Part shown: positions 23,983 to 32,388 of the stretch, piece after piece
How the letters are laid out: each line of letters opens with the position of its first letter
Numbering within the stretch: the first letter of the stretch is position 1
NCBI GenBank assembly: GCA_014804645.1
Contig: JAAUZI010000019.1
Location: forward strand, 1 to 39,883
From: Lachnospiraceae bacterium
GTDB lineage: Bacteria; Bacillota; Clostridia; Lachnospirales; Lachnospiraceae
DNA length: 39,883 nt
Reading direction: 5' to 3'
Position numbers and translations under genes: made by a program
The notes under the pieces: generated by a model
Databases searched by the model: none
Seen by the model: only the letters and a program-made list of their open reading frames with translations
Told to the model about the DNA's origin: nothing

Positions 23983-25365
23983 CTACCCCAAAGTGGCCGC
24001 CATCATATCTTGCACCAAAGCCTGAATCTGTTCTCTTGCAGCCCTGCCCTTGACCAGCGGGTCGTTCATAAACGCCTCAACCACCAGATCCACATCCCTA
24101 TTGTCTCCCAGCACTACCTGCATAATACGGTCATGATTCTCCAGATGCGGCAAAATCAGCTGGCGCACCTGCTCCGGGACTTCACCGGCAAGCACCGGGC
24201 GTATGGCATCCCGCTCAAACACAGCATTGGTCTCCACCACCGCACTCACAGGCAAGTTGGCAATCTGCCGTCCGGTGTTGGGAATATTCACGTTGCTCAC
24301 CACCCGCTCCAGGCCGCAGAGCGCCTTGATCAGCAGAATGCCCTCCTCTCCCGTGGGTTCCAGCTTTATCTCCTCCTGACCACTCACCAGTCGGTGACTG
24401 CGCTCCAGACGTTTCTGCAAATCCTCTTTTCTCCACGCCACCGTGGTCAGGCCAAACTTCCAGCTCGCCACTGTCTGCGGATCTTTCAGATACTCCTCAC
24501 CCGGCATGAACTCCGCCAGATGCCGGTCCCCCGCCGCGGCAATCAGACCGTAGCGCCTGAACAGATCCATTTTGACCCGATGTGCACAGGCAAAGGTAGA
24601 GTTCATCCAATGGTTGTCCTTCTCCTCAAAGCCCTCCTCATAGTGAGCGTCCACATACCGCCTGTAGATGGGGAACAGATCCATCCCCCTGTAGCTGGCA
24701 TAGTCAAACCAGGTAAAATGATTGATTCCCAGCACATTGACATGTATTTCCCGCCGATCTATGGAACCGCAGCCCAACTCCCTCTCCGCAATGGCGGCCA
24801 GTACCTTCTGCGTTCCAAACACCTCGTGGCAGCAGCCAAATGCCTTGATCTCAGGGAATGCCTGATACAGCGCTCTCACACATAGCGTCATGGGATTGGT
24901 ATAATTGATGACCCACGCCCGTGGACAGTATTTTTTTATGGCCTCCCCGAATTCCAGAAACATGGGCAGCGTCCGCAAAGCCCGGATCATGCCTCCCGGT
25001 CCGGCAGTGTCCCCCACGGACTGGTAGATGCCCAGCCGCTCCGGCATGTGTACATCCGTCTCCATCTCGTCAAAGGTTTTCGGAAGAATGGAAATCACCA
25101 CAAAGTCCGCTTCTTTCAGCGCATCCTGCAGCGTGTCCTTCACCACATAGTCCCATTTGCCGGGAACGTCCCCTCGCTGTTTCAGCCGATTGCCGATAAT
25201 CTCATTGGACCTGGCCGCCTCCCTGTCAATATCGTACAGACGAATAGTGCCGCTGATTTGGGATTCCATGGCCAGATCCGTCATGAACGTCCATGCCCAT
25301 CCCCTGGAACCGCCGCCTATGTAGGCTATCTGAATATCTGTGACTCTGTTCTCTTCATATCTCAT
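23983..25365 (-). CDS. Glycoside hydrolase family 4 enzyme, probable alpha-galacturonidase
   Basis: 460 residues, family length. GH4 enzymes use NAD+ and Mn2+ and an oxidation-elimination mechanism. The N-terminal Rossmann motif (IAYIGGGSRGW), NYTNPM (154-159), the metal-binding Cys179 and the His in GINHF are all present. The subgroup motif around the Cys is CHEV (179-182), which in the literature marks the alpha-galacturonidase subgroup (LplD type). The assignment rests on that motif. The start follows AAGGAGGAC. It heads a unit with trkA and trkH, an odd pairing of pectin-sugar use with K+ uptake. A leader element of the modular family precedes it. Confidence 0.85.
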   Translation of the reverse strand: MRYEENRVTDIQIAYIGGGSRGWAWTFMTDLAMESQISGTIRLYDIDREAARSNEIIGNRLKQRGDVPGKWDYVVKDTLQDALKEADFVVISILPKTFDEMETDVHMPERLGIYQSVGDTAGPGGMIRALRTLPMFLEFGEAIKKYCPRAWVINYTNPMTLCVRALYQAFPEIKAFGCCHEVFGTQKVLAAIAERELGCGSIDRREIHVNVLGINHFTWFDYASYRGMDLFPIYRRYVDAHYEEGFEEKDNHWMNSTFACAHRVKMDLFRRYGLIAAAGDRHLAEFMPGEEYLKDPQTVASWKFGLTTVAWRKEDLQKRLERSHRLVSGQEEIKLEPTGEEGILLIKALCGLERVVSNVNIPNTGRQIANLPVSAVVETNAVFERDAIRPVLAGEVPEQVRQLILPHLENHDRIMQVVLGDNRDVDLVVEAFMNDPLVKGRAAREQIQALVQDMMAATLG

Positions 25366-25370
25366 TTTTG

Positions 25371-25535
25371 TCCTCCTTGTTTTGAGGTTCTTTTAGGCAT
25401 TTGTTAAATGCCAAACCTCCATTTCTTATATCCCCTTCCAACACACAGGTCAGGTGAGAAATGTCTGCCCGCTTGAGGCGTCCAGACATTCCTCAGTGCC
25501 TTGTCCGGGTATATGCTGTATACAAATTGCACAAT
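25371..25535 (-). repeat. GH4 leader element with permuted modules
   Basis: Read towards the gene: ACAGCATATACCCGG, the inner domain CACTGAGGAATGTC ... GACATTTCTCAC, then AAGGGGATAT. A second hairpin follows, GAGGTT..GGCATTT/AAATGCC..AACCTC (25384-25419), whose CCTCAAAACA runs straight into the AAGGAGGAC ribosome site. In asnS and ispE this hairpin module lies upstream of the inner domain instead. Confidence 0.7.
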
Positions 25536-25624
25536 GGGCGAGAGGTGCGAATCATCCGGGGATAATCCACACCTCCTGTATACGTTTTTTATCGTCTTCC
25601 GATACCGGACGACAGCCGAAAAAA

Positions 25625-26833
25625 CTATATGATCCGCCGCACCGCCACGATGGTCCGGTAGTTGGCGTTGCCGACCTTGATACCTGTCTTCTGGGTGCTG
25701 GCATGCACGATCTTGCCGCCGCCTATGTACAGAGCTACATGGCCATCATAACAAATCAGATCTCCGGGCTGGGCCTCGCTGTAGTCCACAGCTCGTCCGG
25801 CGCTCCTCTGAGAGTAAGAAGTTCTGGAAATGTCATAGCCATAGTCCATATATACGCGATAGGTAAACCCTGAGCAGTCCGCACCTTTCGTCAAGCTGGT
25901 GCCACCCGCCACATAGGGGTTGCCCACAAACTGCAGGGCGTATTTGGCTATCTGCTTGCCCTTGTCGCTGCCCGTAGCATTGTCCACAATGGAACTGTAG
26001 TTGGTGTTGTTTGTGACCTGGGGCGGATTCGCTGCCGCTGCCGCCAATGCCGCCAGGCGGCGCCTCTCCTCCTCTTTTCTCCGCTCCTCCTCCTTCAGCT
26101 TTTTCAGCTGGTTCTTCTCCTGCTGCAGCAGGGCTTTGGCCGCCGCAGCCTCCTGCTTTGCCCTGGCAATTTGAGCCGCAAAGTTTTCAGATTTCTCCTG
26201 GAGCTGTGCCAGCAGCTGATCGCAGTAATCCTTCTGTGTCTCCATTTCCGCCTTGTCAGCCTCCAGAGTGGCCTTATCGGTCTCCAGCTGATCCCACAGG
26301 GCGCGAACCTCTTTCCGGGTTGCCTCATACTGATCCAGCATCTGCTGATTGTAGTCATTCACACTCTCAGCATAGGTGACTCTGTTCAGCATGTCGCTGA
26401 AACTGGAATTGTTGAGCAGCATGGTTATCCAAGTGTCCTCGCCAACCTCATACATAAACTGGATCTGCAGCGCCATGGCGTCCGCCTGATCCTGCTCCCG
26501 CTGCAATGCCTCCTCATAGGCCTGCTCGGTCAGCGCAATATCTGCCTTCTTCTGCTCAATGTCCTCATTTAGAATATCAATGCTTGTGAGGATATTGATA
26601 ATCTCCGCATTCAGATCCTCCATCTGCTCGTCCAGCAGATCCTGCTCATCCTCCATCTCTGAAATATTCTCATTGATCTCATTCAGCTCATTCTGGGTGG
26701 TCTCAATGGCCTCCTCCACCTCCTTGATAGTGGTAGCCCAGGTCTCCATAGTGGCTCCCGACAGAGTGTCAAGCAGCAGAGCAACCACCGCCAAAGCTAT
26801 TATGCACTTTTTCGCACCGGATCTTTTCGTCAT
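25625..26833 (-). CDS. Secreted NlpC/P60 peptidoglycan hydrolase with coiled coil
   Basis: 402 residues from ATG 26833 (GAGGAG six bases upstream). A signal peptide (about 1-28) is followed by a long coiled coil, about 35-250, rich in Glu, Gln and Lys, as in PcsB/CwlO-type proteins. A short linker (NPPQVTNNTNYSS) leads to the C-terminal NlpC/P60 domain with catalytic Cys (GADCSGFTY, about 320), His (GHVALYIGGG, about 365) and a second polar residue in VHAS. It cuts stem peptides of peptidoglycan, likely during cell separation or elongation. It lies 60 bases after asnS on the same strand. Confidence 0.93.
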   Translation of the reverse strand: MTKRSGAKKCIIALAVVALLLDTLSGATMETWATTIKEVEEAIETTQNELNEINENISEMEDEQDLLDEQMEDLNAEIINILTSIDILNEDIEQKKADIALTEQAYEEALQREQDQADAMALQIQFMYEVGEDTWITMLLNNSSFSDMLNRVTYAESVNDYNQQMLDQYEATRKEVRALWDQLETDKATLEADKAEMETQKDYCDQLLAQLQEKSENFAAQIARAKQEAAAAKALLQQEKNQLKKLKEEERRKEEERRRLAALAAAAANPPQVTNNTNYSSIVDNATGSDKGKQIAKYALQFVGNPYVAGGTSLTKGADCSGFTYRVYMDYGYDISRTSYSQRSAGRAVDYSEAQPGDLICYDGHVALYIGGGKIVHASTQKTGIKVGNANYRTIVAVRRII

Positions 26834-26893
26834 CAAAGGCTCCTCTCAACATTCATCCTGTGGAAACAAAATCTCCCAGAAAACATGATTCAA

Positions 26894-28285
26894 TCACAGT
26901 TCACAGTTGTTCACTGTTCTGGGGAACGGGATCACGTCGCGGATATTGCCCATACCTGTCAGATACATGACACATCTCTCAAAGCCCAGTCCGAAACCCG
27001 CATGCCGGGCAGAGCCATAGCGGCGCAGATCCAGGTAAAAGCCATAATCCTCCTTCGCAAGACCCATCTCCTCCATGCGTTTCTCCAGCACCTCCAGCTG
27101 GTCCTCACGCTGGCTGCCGCCGATAATCTCGCCTATGCCGGGCACCAGACAGTCCATGGCCGCCACGGTCTTGCCATCCTCGTTCAGTTTCATATAAAAG
27201 GCCTTGATCTCCTTGGGATAATCCGTCACAAACACCGGGCGTTTGAATTCCTGTTCCGTCAGATATCTCTCATGCTCCGTCTGCAAATCGCAGCCCCAGA
27301 ATACCTTGTAGTCAAACTGGTCATTGTGTTTCTCCAGAATCTCAATAGCCTCCGTGTAGGTCACATGGCCAAAATCGGAATTTACCACGTGATTGAGCCG
27401 CTCAATCAGCCCCTTGTCCACAAACTGGTTAAAGAACGCCATCTCCTCCGGGGCATTCTCCAGCACATAGCGAATAATATATTTCAGCATACTCTCCGCC
27501 AGCAGCATATCGTCCTTCAGATCGGCAAAGGCCATCTCCGGCTCAATCATCCAGAATTCCGCCGCATGCCGGGTGGTGTTGGAATTTTCCGCCCGGAAGG
27601 TGGGGCCAAAGGTATAAATATTCTTAAAAGCCATAGCAAAGGTCTCGCCGTTGAGCTGGCCGCTCACTGTCAGGTTAGTGGGCTTGCCAAAGAAATCTTG
27701 ACCGAAATCAATCGCTCCCTCCTCGGTCATGGGCACATTCTTGAGGTCCAGAGTCGTCACCTGGAACATCTCTCCCGCTCCCTCACAGTCGCTGCCGGTA
27801 ATCAGCGGAGTGTGCACATACACAAAACCTCTCTCCTGAAAGAAATTGTGAATCGCATACGCAATCAGGGAACGAACGCGAAACACCGCCTGAAAGGTGT
27901 TGGTCCGGGGCCGCAGATGAGAAATAGTGCGCAGATACTCAAAGCTGTGGCGCTTTTTCTGCAGGGGATAATCCGCTCCCGAGGGTCCTTCCACCAGCAC
28001 CTGGGCCGCCTGCATCTCAAACGGCTGCTTGGCTTCCGGCGTCATCACAATAGTGCCCCGGATAATCAGCGCCGCGCCCACGTTTATCTTGCAAAGCTCA
28101 GCGAAATTGTCCAGCTTGTCGCTGTACACCACCTGCAGCGGTTCAAAGAAAGTTCCATCATTAATGACAAGAAAACCAAAATTTTTGGAGTCGCGGTTGT
28201 TCCTCACCCAACCGCCCACGGTGATCTCCCTGTCCGCATAGTCCGCTGTGTTGCGATAAAGCTCCTTAATGTCCGTAAGTTCCAT
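26894..28285 (-). CDS. asnS: Asparaginyl-tRNA synthetase
   Basis: 463 residues, the normal length. The N-terminal OB-fold anticodon domain ([26 protein letters not shown]) precedes the class IIb catalytic core with motif 2 ([21 protein letters not shown]) and motif 3 ([15 protein letters not shown]). It charges tRNA-Asn in the cytoplasm. The ATG follows TAGGAGGACAAAAAA, the end of the structured leader at 28292-28445. There is no T-box. The leader fills the whole gap to the upstream lipoprotein gene, so co-transcription with that gene is possible. Confidence 0.97.
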   Translation of the reverse strand: MELTDIKELYRNTADYADREITVGGWVRNNRDSKNFGFLVINDGTFFEPLQVVYSDKLDNFAELCKINVGAALIIRGTIVMTPEAKQPFEMQAAQVLVEGPSGADYPLQKKRHSFEYLRTISHLRPRTNTFQAVFRVRSLIAYAIHNFFQERGFVYVHTPLITGSDCEGAGEMFQVTTLDLKNVPMTEEGAIDFGQDFFGKPTNLTVSGQLNGETFAMAFKNIYTFGPTFRAENSNTTRHAAEFWMIEPEMAFADLKDDMLLAESMLKYIIRYVLENAPEEMAFFNQFVDKGLIERLNHVVNSDFGHVTYTEAIEILEKHNDQFDYKVFWGCDLQTEHERYLTEQEFKRPVFVTDYPKEIKAFYMKLNEDGKTVAAMDCLVPGIGEIIGGSQREDQLEVLEKRMEEMGLAKEDYGFYLDLRRYGSARHAGFGLGFERCVMYLTGMGNIRDVIPFPRTVNNCEL

Positions 28286-28291
28286 TTTTTT

Positions 28292-28445
28292 GTCCTCCTA
28301 ATTAAAGTTCCGCATATTCCCTACAAGTACACAGGTCCGGTGAATTATATCAGGCCGCTTTAGCGTCCCGACATAATTCAGTGTACTTTCCGGGAATATG
28401 CTGTTTTGAGGATCATCCAATCCTCTGTCCCGCATATTCCCTACA
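28292..28445 (-). promoter_or_regulatory. asnS leader: three-arm structured element
   Basis: In the gene direction: arm 1 GTAGGGAATATGCGG; hairpin GAGGATTGGATGATCCTC; AAAACA; arm 2 GCATATTCCC; inner domain with stems AAGTACAC/GTGTACTT and GAATTATGTC/GATATAATTC and apex GGACGCTAAAGCGGCC; arm 3 GGGAATATGC; GGAACTTTAAT; then TAGGAGGA. Arm 2 is complementary over ten bases to both arm 1 and arm 3, so the two pairings exclude each other. Arm 3 is next to the ribosome site. Confidence 0.8.
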
Positions 28446-28448
28446 AAA

Positions 28449-29504
28449 TTAATATTCTGTGATCTGGGCATTCTGGGTCAGAAATTCCAGCACTCTTTCA
28501 AACATAAAGTATTCTCTGTATTCCTCTCTGTCCAAATCCCCCAAAAGGTCTTCCACCGTTGCATGGCCCCCCTGGTTCGCATACTGCTCCAGAGTCTCCT
28601 GCAGTTCCTCGTCCGTTATATTCAGATTTTCCGCATTGGCCACCGCCTGGAACACCAGGCTCTGCTTGGCCGCCTCCTCTGCGTACTGGCTCAGGAACGT
28701 CTCCGCATCCATGCTGTAATTGTACATGCAATAGGTGTTGATATCTATTCCATAGGCAGCACAGTCTGCCTCCAGGCCTGCCTGTACGTTGTTTCGATAC
28801 TTCTCCACAATTGCCTCCGGGATCTCCTGAAACACGCAGCTGGACATCAGGCTGTCCACCACCGCATTTTCCAGCGTAGCTTGATAGACACTCTGGGCAT
28901 CGGCGTCCAGGTAATCATGTATAAACTGCCGCATCTCCTCCACCGTAGTGATATCAGGAACGCCAATCGCCGCAACAACCTCGTCACTATATTCAGTAGG
29001 CAAAATGAAGTTCACGGTTACAGTAAAAACAACAGCCTGTCCGGCCAGCTCCGTATTTCTGTAATTCTCGGGAAAACTCAGCTCCAAGTCCCTGGTTTCG
29101 CCAGGCATGGCGCCAATCAATCCTTCCTCAAAGCCCTCAATAAACTGCCCCGAGCCAATCTCCAGCAGCGCGCCGCTGGCCGTACCGCCCGCAAAGGCCA
29201 CGCCGTCCTTTTTTCCCTCATAGTCGATGTTGACAGTGTCCCCGAGAGCCACCTCCCGATCCAGGATACCGCCCAGCTGCGCCGTGACGTAATCCATGTA
29301 CAGCGACCGCATCATCTCTTCCTCCTGGGCCTCGTCCACAACGGCCGCTTCCAACTGCACGGGAAGTCCCATATATTCTCCCAGCGTCACGTACTTCTCC
29401 ACCTTCATATCCTTCAAGGCGCCCGCGCCCGACTCCTTGCCACAGCCCCCCAGCATGCTTACTGCCAGCAAAGCGGCCAAAATAACTGTAATTTTCTTTT
29501 TCAT
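28449..29504 (-). CDS. Trigger-factor-like peptidyl-prolyl isomerase lipoprotein
   Basis: 351 residues from ATG 29504 (AGAGGAG just upstream). A lipoprotein signal ends SMLGGC (lipid Cys21). An FKBP-type domain like that of trigger factor follows (about 80-165: GDTVNIDYEGKKDGVAFAGG...FIEGFEEGLIGAMPGE), then a helical C-terminal part with trigger-factor C-domain features. It lacks the ribosome-binding N-domain, so it probably works outside the membrane as a foldase, like PrsA. It has its own promoter at 29552-29580 and lies upstream of asnS. Confidence 0.85.
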   Translation of the reverse strand: MKKKITVILAALLAVSMLGGCGKESGAGALKDMKVEKYVTLGEYMGLPVQLEAAVVDEAQEEEMMRSLYMDYVTAQLGGILDREVALGDTVNIDYEGKKDGVAFAGGTASGALLEIGSGQFIEGFEEGLIGAMPGETRDLELSFPENYRNTELAGQAVVFTVTVNFILPTEYSDEVVAAIGVPDITTVEEMRQFIHDYLDADAQSVYQATLENAVVDSLMSSCVFQEIPEAIVEKYRNNVQAGLEADCAAYGIDINTYCMYNYSMDAETFLSQYAEEAAKQSLVFQAVANAENLNITDEELQETLEQYANQGGHATVEDLLGDLDREEYREYFMFERVLEFLTQNAQITEY

Positions 29505-29551
29505 AATCTCCTCTTTTCGCAAATAAATTATTTTTTATTCATATACCGCTT

Positions 29552-29580
29552 ATTATACCAAAATTCCGCATTCAGTAAAA
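29552..29580 (-). promoter_or_regulatory. Promoter of the foldase lipoprotein
   Basis: Minus strand TTTTAC (-35), 17 bases, TATAAT (29557-29552). It gives a leader of about 40 bases before the ribosome site. Confidence 0.6.
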
Positions 29581-29608
29581 GCCTTATTTTTAATCTTTCC
29601 TCTACATG

Positions 29609-29667
29609 CATATCACATGTTCCACCTGTGATACTGCACAAATACGTATATGAAACGAAGTTTCATA
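29609..29667 (-). terminator. Two hairpins after cardiolipin synthase
   Basis: TATGAAAC-GAA-GTTTCATA (29649-29667) and TATCACA...TGTGATA (about 29611-29632) lie just past the cls stop. Stems are good but T-runs are weak, so termination is uncertain. Confidence 0.45.
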
Positions 29668-29673
29668 CTTATC

Positions 29674-31176
29674 CTACAACAGTGGAGACAGCAGTCGGCA
29701 GACCTGTTCTTTCAGGCGGATTTTCAGGTTCCGGCTGGCATACGCCTCCCTGGTGATCTGGGAACAATGCTCCAGATCCCGCTCAAACAGCGCCGCCATC
29801 TCTCTGGCTTTGCCCGCGTTGTATACCACGGCATTCACCTCAAAATTCAGGGAAAAACTGCGTATGTCCATGTTGGCGGTTCCGTAGCACAGCACCTCGT
29901 CGTCCACCACCAGGCCCTTGCTGTGCAAAAATCCGTTGTCGTAGGTATAGCAGTGGGCCCCCGCCATCACCAGATCCCCCACGTAGGAGTATGTCGCCCA
30001 ATATACAAAGGGGTGGTCCGGCTTGCAGGGAATCATGACCCGCACCTCCACACCGGAGCGAATTGCGATAAGCAGAGCGCTCATCATAGATTCGTCCGGA
30101 ATAAAATAGGGCGTCTGTATGCTGATTCTGTGTTTCGCCCCGTGGATCAGCTGCAGATAATTGTCCCGTATCTGTTTCAGAGTGTTGTCCGGGCCGCTGC
30201 TGATGATCTGCACTTTACAGCCCTTCCCGCCGCCCGGCAGCGTCTCCTCCAGATATTGTCCGGCGGTGAACAGATTCTGCCCGGAGGCATAGTTCCAATC
30301 CAGGATAAAACGCAGCTGCAAACCGAATATGGCGCCACCCGATATCCGAAGGTGGGTATCCCTCCAGTAGCCGAATCTCTTATCCAGCCCCAGATACTCT
30401 CTGCCCACATTGAAACCGCCCACATATCCCACTTTATTGTCGATCACCACGATCTTGCGGTGGTTGCGGTAGTTGACACGCAGCTGCAGCCTGCCCAGAA
30501 GAGCTGGGAAGAACTCCGCTGTCTGGATGCCCCAGCTGTTCAGCTGTTTCCAGAATCGGTTCTTCACGGTACGACAGCCCATGCTGTCAAACAGAATGCG
30601 CACCTCCACGCCCTCCGCCGCCTTTTCCCTGAGCACCTCTATGATCCGCTGGAACAGCACATCATTCTTAATGATATAGTATTCCATATGAATAAACTTT
30701 TTGGCTTGGCGCATGTCCTCGATCAGCGCATCGAACTTGGCATTGCCATCGGTATATATCTCGACATCGTTGTCATCCGTCAACACTGCCCCGGAGCTCT
30801 CCAGATTGTACATAATCAGATCCGTATACCTGTCAATCTCCTCGTCCTTTTCTCCGGGGTGGCGGTTCTGCAGACGGTATTCCTGCCCCCGCACTTCCTC
30901 ATTCAGCCGGTCCTCCACCTCTTTCATCCGAAACATTTTCCGCTTGTGCATATCCGTTCCCAGCAGCAGGTAGAACAGAAACCCTAAAAAGGGAATAAAG
31001 TACAGCAACAGAAGCCAGGCCCACACGCTCCTTGGCTCCTTCCGCTCAAAAAAGACAATGATGATTGCAAACAACATATTCCACAGAATCAGGTGCCCCA
31101 CCAAAAAACTGCACACCGTCTGCAGATTGTTCCAAAACACTTCCATAATATCCCCCATGTCTATGCCCTTTTCCAT
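29674..31176 (-). CDS. cls: Cardiolipin synthase, phospholipase D type
   Basis: 500 residues. Two N-terminal hydrophobic segments (PLDc_N type, VGHLILWNMLFAIIIVFF and AWLLLLYFIPFLGFLFYLLLG) precede two phospholipase D motifs: NHRKIVVID (about 247) and HSKGLVVDD (418), each with the HxK(x4)D signature. It joins two phosphatidylglycerol molecules to cardiolipin and glycerol at the membrane. Several in-frame ATGs occur within the first 11 codons. ATG 31176, 31158 and 31146 are all possible; the last has GGGGGAT just upstream. Confidence 0.93.
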   Translation of the reverse strand: MEKGIDMGDIMEVFWNNLQTVCSFLVGHLILWNMLFAIIIVFFERKEPRSVWAWLLLLYFIPFLGFLFYLLLGTDMHKRKMFRMKEVEDRLNEEVRGQEYRLQNRHPGEKDEEIDRYTDLIMYNLESSGAVLTDDNDVEIYTDGNAKFDALIEDMRQAKKFIHMEYYIIKNDVLFQRIIEVLREKAAEGVEVRILFDSMGCRTVKNRFWKQLNSWGIQTAEFFPALLGRLQLRVNYRNHRKIVVIDNKVGYVGGFNVGREYLGLDKRFGYWRDTHLRISGGAIFGLQLRFILDWNYASGQNLFTAGQYLEETLPGGGKGCKVQIISSGPDNTLKQIRDNYLQLIHGAKHRISIQTPYFIPDESMMSALLIAIRSGVEVRVMIPCKPDHPFVYWATYSYVGDLVMAGAHCYTYDNGFLHSKGLVVDDEVLCYGTANMDIRSFSLNFEVNAVVYNAGKAREMAALFERDLEHCSQITREAYASRNLKIRLKEQVCRLLSPLL

Positions 31177-31252
31177 AGGCAGCCATACACACAGTATAAC
31201 ATATTTTTTTAAGAAAATCTCTTAAATAATCATAAAGATGAAGAAATCCCGG

Positions 31253-31281
31253 TTGATTTAGTTTTGAAAGGATGGTACAAT
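31253..31281 (+). promoter_or_regulatory. Promoter of the small membrane protein gene
   Basis: TTGATT (31253-31258), 17 bases, TACAAT (31276-31281). It starts transcription near 31288, so the whole structured element is in the leader. Confidence 0.65.
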
Positions 31282-31304
31282 ATCTGGGAGGTTAGGACTT
31301 AAAT

Positions 31305-31450
31305 CCGCATCTGCCCGGGCAGATGCGGAACTCAAAACAGTAAGCACCTGTACAGTGCCCCAAAATAATCGCCGGTCGCATTTAGGGACGGGGATTATCT
31401 TGCAGGATATGGGTACTGCGCGGGTGCTTACGGAACTCAAGATAGGAGGA
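31305..31450 (+). promoter_or_regulatory. Structured leader element of the 31458 gene
   Basis: It begins with a perfect 24-bp palindrome (31305-31328, CCGCATCTGCCC and its complement) and GGAACTC. The same design as the alaS units then follows: AAAACAGTAAGCACC, ACAGTGCC, ATAATCGCCGG, CGCATTTAGGGAC, GGGATTAT, GGGTACTG, GGTGCTTACGGAACTC, then ATAGGAGGA. Its outer stem GTAAGCACC/GGTGCTTAC differs from the alaS stem GTAAGTGCCC/GGGCACTTAC on both sides, a covariation. Confidence 0.8.
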
Positions 31451-31457
31451 TTCATCC

Positions 31458-31934
31458 GTGAGACCATATCAGATCGTCATTTTAGTTGTACTTTTGGTAC
31501 TTATAGCTCTGGTGGTGCTTTTGTATTTTCTCGGAAAAAAGGCGCAGAAAAAACAGCAAGAGCAGCAGGAGATGCTGGAGCAGAACAAGCAGACTCTGTC
31601 CATGCTGATTATTGACAAAAAACGCATGAAAATCAAGGATTCAGGGCTGCCACAGATGGTCATTGACCAGACCCCCAAGCTGATGCGCAACTCCAAAATG
31701 CCCATTATCAAGGCTAAGGTCGGTCCCCAGATCATGTCCCTGATCTGCGACGAAAAGATATTTGAGAACGTGCCGGTGAAGAAGGAAGTAAAGGCTGTGG
31801 TCAGCGGAATCTATGTGCTGGACGTGAGGGGTCTGCACGGAAAGAGCGAGAAAAAGCCTGAGAAAAAGAAAGGATTCTTCAAGAAACTCTGGGAGACAGC
31901 TCAGGAGAAGGCGGGAGCAAAGCCGTTAAAGTAA
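31458..31934 (+). CDS. Small membrane-anchored protein of unknown function
   Basis: 158 residues. One N-terminal membrane segment (IVILVVLLVLIALVVLLYFL) is followed by a charged KKAQKKQQEQQEM helix and a compact middle domain (about 50-125, MLIIDKKRMKIKDSGLPQMV...FENVPVKKEVKAVVSGIYVLDVRG). The tail is Lys-rich. This looks like a conserved clostridial protein; I do not know a function. Start is GTG 31458, seven bases after TAGGAGGA. The stop overlaps the stop of the convergent DUF1934 gene by nine bases. Confidence 0.8.
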   Translation: MRPYQIVILVVLLVLIALVVLLYFLGKKAQKKQQEQQEMLEQNKQTLSMLIIDKKRMKIKDSGLPQMVIDQTPKLMRNSKMPIIKAKVGPQIMSLICDEKIFENVPVKKEVKAVVSGIYVLDVRGLHGKSEKKPEKKKGFFKKLWETAQEKAGAKPLK

Positions 31935-32387
31935 CCTTTTTATCTGAATCTCCATTCGATTTTCAGATATTGTCCGTTCTTCCTGCCTTATGTCATACTC
32001 CAGGAGCAGGAAGAACTTTTCTTTCTCTTCACGGATATCCAGTCTGTGCGTTTGAATTTCCAACAGCAGTTCTCCATAGGGAGTACGATAAAAGTCACGG
32101 CGGCATTTCCCCGGTTCAAACACGATACGGGATGCCGCTTTTCCTTTTTTATGCTGCTCCAGAACCGCGCTCTTCCATTTCAGCATGGCCTTGTACGGCT
32201 CTTCCCATCCCTCCGGCTGCTCTTCATACAGACAGTAATGGGTATCCCCTTTTTGAAAGTGTTCTCCGGACACCGTATACTCCATTCGCTGACACCGGGA
32301 ATCTTCCCAAGACATCGCCTCTTCTCCCTCCAGCGCAACAGACCTGAAAATACTTCTGAAAAGAATCTCCACTTTTTCGGTTATCAT
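31926..32387 (-). CDS. DUF1934 family protein (YwiB-like)
   Basis: 153 residues from ATG 32387, one base after the murI stop, so translation is probably coupled. It forms an eight-strand lipocalin-like barrel in the family; no enzymatic role is established. The pattern EGEEAMSWEDSRCQRMEYTVSG...FEPGKCRRDFYRTPYGELLLEIQT and the C-terminal LLLEYDIRQEERTISENRMEIQI are typical. The longer in-frame extension up to 32522 lies inside murI and was not used. Confidence 0.8.
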   Translation of the reverse strand: MITEKVEILFRSIFRSVALEGEEAMSWEDSRCQRMEYTVSGEHFQKGDTHYCLYEEQPEGWEEPYKAMLKWKSAVLEQHKKGKAASRIVFEPGKCRRDFYRTPYGELLLEIQTHRLDIREEKEKFFLLLEYDIRQEERTISENRMEIQIKRLL

Positions 32388-32388
32388 G

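Noticed and set aside
25560..25620. Intrinsic terminator after the NlpC/P60 gene
   Set aside because: The stem has a mismatch and the T-run lies on the wrong side for the minus-strand transcript.
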